In this document: positions 6,501 through 10,148 of the stretch, piece after piece
Layout: each line of letters opens with the position of its first letter
How positions within the stretch are numbered: position 1 is the stretch's first letter
Assembly (NCBI GenBank): GCA_041744735.1
Contig: JBGTKH010000492.1
Coordinates: forward strand, 1 to 10,148
Source of the DNA: JBGTKH01 sp041744735
GTDB lineage: Bacteria > Planctomycetota > Planctomycetia > Pirellulales > Pirellulaceae
Direction of reading: 5' to 3'
Length of the DNA stretch: 10,148 nucleotides
Program-made: the position numbers and the translations under genes
Notes under the pieces: model-generated
Database searches by the model: none
Seen by the model: only the letters and a program-made list of their open reading frames with translations
Told to the model about the DNA's origin: nothing

Positions 6501-9472
6501 TTCGCCACCTCGGAAAGCTTGCGCACCACCAGCAATTCGTTGCCGCGGTCGTCGATCACTTTGACGGCGACTTTCTGGTGCTCGCCGGCTTCGAACGGCG
6601 CGCTCTGGGTGCCGGCCAGATGGTCCCACACGGTTTCGTCGTAGTCGCCTTTCAGCGCCTTCTTCAAATTGTCCCAGGCCGCGGTGCGGGGGAAGAACGC
6701 CTGGCTGACGTGGAAACACAGCTCGTTGTAATCCGTGTCCAGCAGCCAGCACGGCACGTCATGGCCCGCGCGGCTGTCGACTTCCATTGTCATGGGGTCA
6801 AAGACGTCCAGCCCGATCAGCTCCACTTGGTACAAGTTGTCAGTTGTCAGTTGTCGGTTGCCAGCTTTTTTCGTTCGGCCTTTCTTCTCTGACAACTGAG
6901 AACCGACAACTGACAACTTTATCTCCGGCAACCCGCAGACGCTGAAGATTTGGCTGCTGCGCATGTTCTTCAGCAGGTCGCCCATCAGCAGGTCGGGCGT
7001 GGCTTGCACGTACGTGGCCGGCACGCCGACCACTTCCGCGCTGTTTTCAATCAACTCCCGCGCATTGGGCTGGATGGCGAAACCGATCACGTAAAGGTGC
7101 GTGTAACTCTTGGCGTAAGCCTCGCGCGCCGCCTCGAACACCAGCCGCTGGCTGACCGCGCCGTTTTCCGGTCCGAACACAAACGCCACCGGTTGACGCG
7201 ACAGGCCGTTGTTGTGGCCGGTCTCTGACCGAGCCACTTCGCCTGACTGCAGGTCTCCCGTCGGCGCTGGAGACCTGCGGTCAGGCGTTTCGGCGGGGTC
7301 GAGAGACCCGCGCCGAACTCCGTTCGAATCGACCATCGCTTCGGCCGACAGCGACAGCGACTTGGCCGGCGGCCGGATGTTGTGCAGCGTCACCGTGCGG
7401 TTCCCTTCCAGCCGCAACACCGGGCTCTTCCTCAAAATCTCCAACAACCGTTCCTCGAACGAACCATCCTGTGCTCTCCTCTCCCCATCTCTTTCCGGCT
7501 TGCCGTCCCAATCGACCGGCGTGGGAATCGTTGCTTCGAAACAAAACGGCCCGGTCACGCGCGTGATGCTGTTGACCGATTCCGGCCGATCGACCAACAC
7601 TTCTTCGGCAGGCGGTTCGTTATTGGCGATGGACTTGAGCGTGACGTGAGGCACAATGCCACCGACATCCTCGCCCTTCTTGTTCTGCTTCCGCTTGTAC
7701 ACGAACCCGCTGGCCGGCCCTCGCGACTCGTCTTTCAGTTCGTACCAAGGAAACGTGGCGGTCAGCAGACGTTGGCGAGCCAGAGCCAGCGGCACGCGGC
7801 TGGTATCAACCGTAATCCACCGCCGCCCCCACTGCTCAGCCACATAAGCCGTCGTCCCGCTTCCGCATGTCGGGTCCAACATCAAGTCACCAGGGTCAGT
7901 CGTCATCATCATGCAACGCTGAATGAACTTGTCGGCGGTTTGAACGACGTACAATCGCGCCGCGGCCGGTGGTTGATCGCTCCAGCAGTTGTCGAACTTC
8001 GTGTAAGGAAAATCGGTGTAATACTGCTTGAAGTTCGGTGCGGTGCCGAGGAGAAAGATCCGCTTTTTCTCGATCAACGTTTTGATACCGTCGCTCGTTG
8101 TGACCCAACTTTTTCCACCATACGGACGGCAACGGTGCCCACTTAATTCAAAGTCGAATGTGCATGATTCCGTGTACCCAGATGACGTGAGCTTCGACCG
8201 ACGGAACAACCCTTGGTAGCTTGGAAGCGCGCGAAATTCAGTTTCCGACAACTTTCGATAACCATCCGGCGCCTCCTTGTCGTCCAAGAATCGCCACTCG
8301 CGGTCGTCGGCGATTTCACGAAGTTTGTACAACGGGCGGAACTTCATTCGCTCGAAATCACGAGCGTACCAAAGAATGTAGTCGTAAGCCTGAGCCAACC
8401 CCTTCGCTCCCAACGCGCTTGTCGACTTGAAATTGATTTGTGCTTGGAAGTTCTCAGGTCCGAACGTTTCATCCAACAGCTCGCGCACGTAGTGAACATT
8501 CTCGTCGCTAATCTGTACGAACACACTTCCGCTTGGATGCAACAATTCTCGGCACAACAGTAACCGGTCGCGGAGGTAGGTCAGATAGGAGTGCAGCCCA
8601 ACTTCCCAAGTGTCGCGGTAGGCTTGCACCATCTCGGGCTCGCGCGTCATGTGCTCGTCGTCGCCGTGCTTGACGTCGCGTTTGCGGACGAACGGTTGGA
8701 AATTGCTGCCAAACTTGACGCCGTAGGGCGGGTCCATGTAGATCATCTGCACCTGGCCGCCCAAGTTCTCGTAGTGCAGCAGCGAGTTCATCACAACCAG
8801 CGAATCGCCTAGGATCATTCGGTTCACCCAATCGTCTTGGTATTCGTAGGCCCGCAGCACCTGGTCGGTGATCGAGTGCTGCGGGTCGGCGAACAGGTCG
8901 AACAGCATCGCCTGCCGCTCGGCCGGCTGCCGCTTGTGCCCGGTCAGCGTTTCGATGATCGCCTTGGTCGACAGCCGCTCGTGCACAAACAGCGGCAGCG
9001 TGGGCACGTCGAACGACAGCCGTTCGGCCTTGCCCGCCCAATTCAGAAATGGCCGCGATAGGGCCGCTAATCGTTGCGCGGCCTCGGCAGCAGAGGACAA
9101 GTTGTCAGTTGTCAGTTGGCAGTTGTCGGTGATTTGGTGGCGGAGTTGTTGGGCGGTTTCGGCATCGCCTGCTGCCTGGATTGCCACCGCCACTTCCAAG
9201 AGCGCGTCGCGCAACTGATACAAACGCTCCATCGCCACCGACAACTGACAACCGATAACTGACAACTCCCGCTCGCCCTGTTCGCGGGCCGAGTTTTGGC
9301 CGTCCCAATCGAGTGCCGGTGATAGGGAAGAATCGTAACGATACGTGGCCGGCGGCTTTTTCTTCTTGAACTGGGCCTGCGTCCCCACGTCCGGGCGCAG
9401 CGACACTTGCGACTCCGGATGCTGGTAACTCCGTGCCGGCGGCACCTTCGACTTGGCCTTTCGCTTTGCCAT
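6497..9472 (-). CDS. mod: type III-like DNA methyltransferase (Mod), beta class, N6-adenine or N4-cytosine
   Basis: A 991-aa modification subunit that would methylate the recognition site and supply specificity to Res. The order of motifs is beta-class: catalytic MDPPYG at 246-251 (DPPY 247-250), then about 280 residues with the target-recognition region, then the AdoMet-binding DPTCGSGTT at 533-541. LGDSLVVMNSLL precedes the catalytic motif as in type III Mods. A long C-terminal part (about 600-991) contains PVAFVFGPENGAVSQRLV and NELCFHVSQAFFP, parts I recall from large Mods partnered with Res of this type. The start ATG 9472 has GGGGAG 9 nt upstream. The stop overlaps the next ATG. Three palindromic repeats are translated within it (residues about 69-124, 722-751 and 852-879), roughly 114 residues not expected in the family; without them the protein is about 877 aa. 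The catalytic regions are untouched, so activity is plausible. Confidence 0.93.
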   Translation of the reverse strand: MAKRKAKSKVPPARSYQHPESQVSLRPDVGTQAQFKKKKPPATYRYDSSLSPALDWDGQNSAREQGERELSVIGCQLSVAMERLYQLRDALLEVAVAIQAAGDAETAQQLRHQITDNCQLTTDNLSSAAEAAQRLAALSRPFLNWAGKAERLSFDVPTLPLFVHERLSTKAIIETLTGHKRQPAERQAMLFDLFADPQHSITDQVLRAYEYQDDWVNRMILGDSLVVMNSLLHYENLGGQVQMIYMDPPYGVKFGSNFQPFVRKRDVKHGDDEHMTREPEMVQAYRDTWEVGLHSYLTYLRDRLLLCRELLHPSGSVFVQISDENVHYVRELLDETFGPENFQAQINFKSTSALGAKGLAQAYDYILWYARDFERMKFRPLYKLREIADDREWRFLDDKEAPDGYRKLSETEFRALPSYQGLFRRSKLTSSGYTESCTFDFELSGHRCRPYGGKSWVTTSDGIKTLIEKKRIFLLGTAPNFKQYYTDFPYTKFDNCWSDQPPAAARLYVVQTADKFIQRCMMMTTDPGDLMLDPTCGSGTTAYVAEQWGRRWITVDTSRVPLALARQRLLTATFPWYELKDESRGPASGFVYKRKQNKKGEDVGGIVPHVTLKSIANNEPPAEEVLVDRPESVNSITRVTGPFCFEATIPTPVDWDGKPERDGERRAQDGSFEERLLEILRKSPVLRLEGNRTVTLHNIRPPAKSLSLSAEAMVDSNGVRRGSLDPAETPDRRSPAPTGDLQSGEVARSETGHNNGLSRQPVAFVFGPENGAVSQRLVFEAAREAYAKSYTHLYVIGFAIQPNARELIENSAEVVGVPATYVQATPDLLMGDLLKNMRSSQIFSVCGLPEIKLSVVGSQLSEKKGRTKKAGNRQLTTDNLYQVELIGLDVFDPMTMEVDSRAGHDVPCWLLDTDYNELCFHVSQAFFPRTAAWDNLKKALKGDYDETVWDHLAGTQSAPFEAGEHQKVAVKVIDDRGNELLVVRKLSEVAK
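6835..6918. repeat. heptad palindromic element inside mod (C-terminal part)
   Basis: The left arm is four 7-bp units of AGTTGTC type (6835-6862) and the right arm is the inverse, ending GACAACTGACAACT (to 6918). The arms are separated by a short T-rich and C-rich spacer. Total 84 bp, exactly 28 codons, so the mod frame is kept. In the protein it appears as LSVVGSQLS ... NRQLTTDN (about residues 852-879), low-similarity sequence between an IFSVCGLPEI segment and YQVELIGLD. It belongs to the same family as 9100-9267. Confidence 0.85.
7220..7308. repeat. second type of palindromic element inside mod
   Basis: The inner arms at 7240-7258 and 7269-7287 are 19 bp with one mismatch (CGCCTGACYGCAGGTCTCC) around a 10-nt loop. 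Outer arms GGTCTCTGACC (7220-7230) and its near-inverse (7297-7308) extend the pairing with a 1-nt bulge. Translated as about residues 722-751, containing AETPDRRSPAPTGDLQ, which looks unlike conserved Mod sequence. The exact borders are uncertain by a few bases. Confidence 0.75.
9100..9267. repeat. heptad element with 31-bp inverted arms inside mod (N-terminal part)
   Basis: The arms at 9100-9130 and 9237-9267 are reverse complements at 28 of 31 positions and consist of AGTTGTC-like heptads. The distance end to end is 168 bp, exactly 56 codons. The arms translate as ELSVIGCQLSV and ITDNCQLTTDN. The 106 bp between them encode an ordinary helical stretch (MERLYQLRDALLEVAVAI), which may be original Mod sequence flanked by two separate insertions or the body of one element. 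Confidence 0.85.
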
Positions 9473-9481
9473 CGATCGACA

Positions 9482-9487
9482 CTCCCC
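9482..9487 (-). promoter_or_regulatory. ribosome binding site of mod
   Basis: GGGGAG on the minus strand, 9 nt before the ATG at 9472. It supports this start for the first gene of the operon. Confidence 0.7.
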
Positions 9488-9508
9488 ATGAGCTTGCGAA
9501 TGAACGAC

Positions 9509-9539
9509 ATTCTACTCAAAACGGCGGCGCTCTGTACAA
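9509..9539 (-). promoter_or_regulatory. candidate promoter of the mod operon
   Basis: TAGAAT at 9514-9509 resembles a -10 box and TTGTAC at 9539-9534 a -35 box, with a 19-nt spacer (longer than the usual 17). The position, about 37 nt before the mod start, is suitable. One mismatch to consensus in the -10 and two in the -35, so this is suggestive only. Confidence 0.35.
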
Positions 9540-9572
9540 CGGGCTTGTCGCTCGGTAGTGATACAAGTTGCC

Positions 9573-9617
9573 GTAGCGGAAGTGGTGACACTTCCGAAGT
9601 CTCACGACTTCGGCTAC
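9573..9617. repeat. double-hairpin dispersed repeat
   Basis: Two adjacent hairpins share bases: CGGAAGTG-GTGA-CACTTCCG (9577-9596, 8-bp stem) and CGAAGTC-TCAC-GACTTCG (9595-9612, 7-bp stem). The whole 45 bp is itself an imperfect palindrome beginning GTAGC and ending GCTAC. It lies between the DUF5615-like remnant and the mod promoter and resembles short dispersed repeats I associate with planctomycetes. Confidence 0.7.
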
Positions 9618-9633
9618 CAAAATGTACCACTAC

Positions 9634-9897
9634 CTGTCGCTCGATTGCGCCGTTTTCCGAGTACACAAGCAGGATGCCCGGGTGACTGCCGCCAGAACCA
9701 AGGATGAGTTCATGGAGATCCGTAATGTCTGAGTAGTCATTTGTGAAAAGCAGACACGTCGTGCGGATGGCGTGCAGCAAGTGCCGCGGATCGGGGTCAG
9801 CGACGCGACCCACTTCGCTGGGAACCGCCACGAAATGCCCAGCGTTGCGCAACAGAGCGCTCGCGCGTCTTGCTGTTGTGATTTTCTTGGTCACCAC
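9634..9897 (-). pseudogene. DUF5615-like (PIN-like) protein remnant
   Basis: The open frame encodes LLRNAGHFVAVPSEVG, ADPDPRHLLHAIR, LLFTNDYSDITDLHELI and SHPGILLVYSEN in order. This follows the DUF5615 pattern of a LLR-GH start, a (S/A)D-LL-A helix, a (L/V)xTxDxxD core and an H-GI(L/V) strand. These are short PIN/Mut7-C-like proteins, often encoded in toxin-antitoxin-like pairs. The expected first strand with its acidic residue (family starts like MK-YLDxD) is missing: the frame enters directly from the repeat mosaic, with only GTG codons at 9897 and 9894 as possible starts. The C-terminus is cut off after IERQ, where repeat sequence begins. No antitoxin-like gene is visible. I take it as inactive, truncated at both ends by repeats. 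Confidence 0.6.
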
Positions 9898-9917
9898 GTG
9901 GACTCGTCCCCATGGAA

Positions 9918-10148
9918 CGATGTTTGGCAACCAGCAGGGGACCAGCAGCGCCAGTCGCTCGCCACGGCCTGGCTTGTCCCGGTCGGGCGATGTTTGTTTG
10001 CCGCACGGGAAAACATCGCCCCACGGAGACAAGCTCCGTGGTGGCGGGAAAACGTCAAGGGTGCTCGGCGTTCTGGTTCGCAAAAATGCCCTGAAAGGGC
10101 AAAACACGTCAGCCCAGGGCAACGCCCTGGGTTGGAATTGCGGCAAGA
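9918..10148. repeat. mosaic of dispersed palindromic repeats, right copy (continues past the edge)
   Basis: In the same orientation as the left mosaic. It holds the 52-bp module (9918-9969), a perfect hairpin CCACGGAG-ACAAG-CTCCGTGG near 10020-10040, and the CCCTGAAAGGGC...CCCAGGGC-AAC-GCCCTGGG module (10089-10148, hairpin 10113-10131). In the left copy these modules are spaced differently and separated by other sequence. No gene is supported here; the long minus-strand open frame through it is a by-product of the repeats. Confidence 0.8.

Noticed and set aside
6501..6752. N-terminal extension of the ATPase by 84 codons
   Set aside because: It is an off-frame reading of the mod 3' end. The family N-terminus begins at the ATG overlapping the mod stop, with a ribosome binding site.
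9112..10146. A 344-codon open frame on the minus strand overlapping the start of mod
   Set aside because: It strings together repeat mosaic, the DUF5615-like remnant, hairpin repeat and an out-of-frame reading of mod; only the remnant in the middle is protein-like.

Overview
The window reads as chromosomal DNA of a planctomycete, probably a Pirellulales-type lineage. This is inferred from moderately high GC together with several dispersed palindromic and heptameric repeats that I associate with those genomes; no rRNA or other decisive marker is present. Every gene I can support lies on the minus strand, so transcription runs from high to low coordinates.

Layout from right to left. Positions 9918-10148 hold a mosaic of small palindromic repeats. 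Next come a fragment of a DUF5615-like (PIN-like) gene (9634-9897), a tandem hairpin repeat (9573-9617) and a candidate promoter (9509-9539). They precede a tightly packed three-gene operon with 4-nt ATGA overlaps at both junctions. The first gene is mod, a 991-aa beta-class DNA methyltransferase of type III restriction-modification style (6497-9472). The second is a 556-aa ABC-type ATPase with a TOPRIM-like C-terminus of the OLD/Gabija/PARIS kind (4830-6500). The third is res, a DEAH helicase with a C-terminal PD-(D/E)XK nuclease (1697-4833). Downstream are a small hairpin, a decayed coding remnant (1374-1667) and a second mosaic of the same dispersed repeats (928-1380). Beyond that is the housekeeping pair def (305-883) and fmt (start only, 1-112), separated by a palindrome and a 15-copy heptamer array.

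Three observations stand out. (1) res is split between two frames, and the switch point is exactly U UUU UUA in the phase and direction for a -1 ribosomal frameshift; reading through it gives a 1045-aa protein with all helicase and nuclease motifs. (2) mod carries three palindromic repeat elements inside its coding sequence; the frame stays open through all of them, and two are built of 7-bp units, so copy changes would switch the gene off. (3) An OLD/TOPRIM-like ATPase sits inside the type III operon, suggesting a composite defence system in which modification, restriction and an ATPase effector or guard are translationally coupled. Related direct repeats flank the whole island, next to the conserved def-fmt locus.
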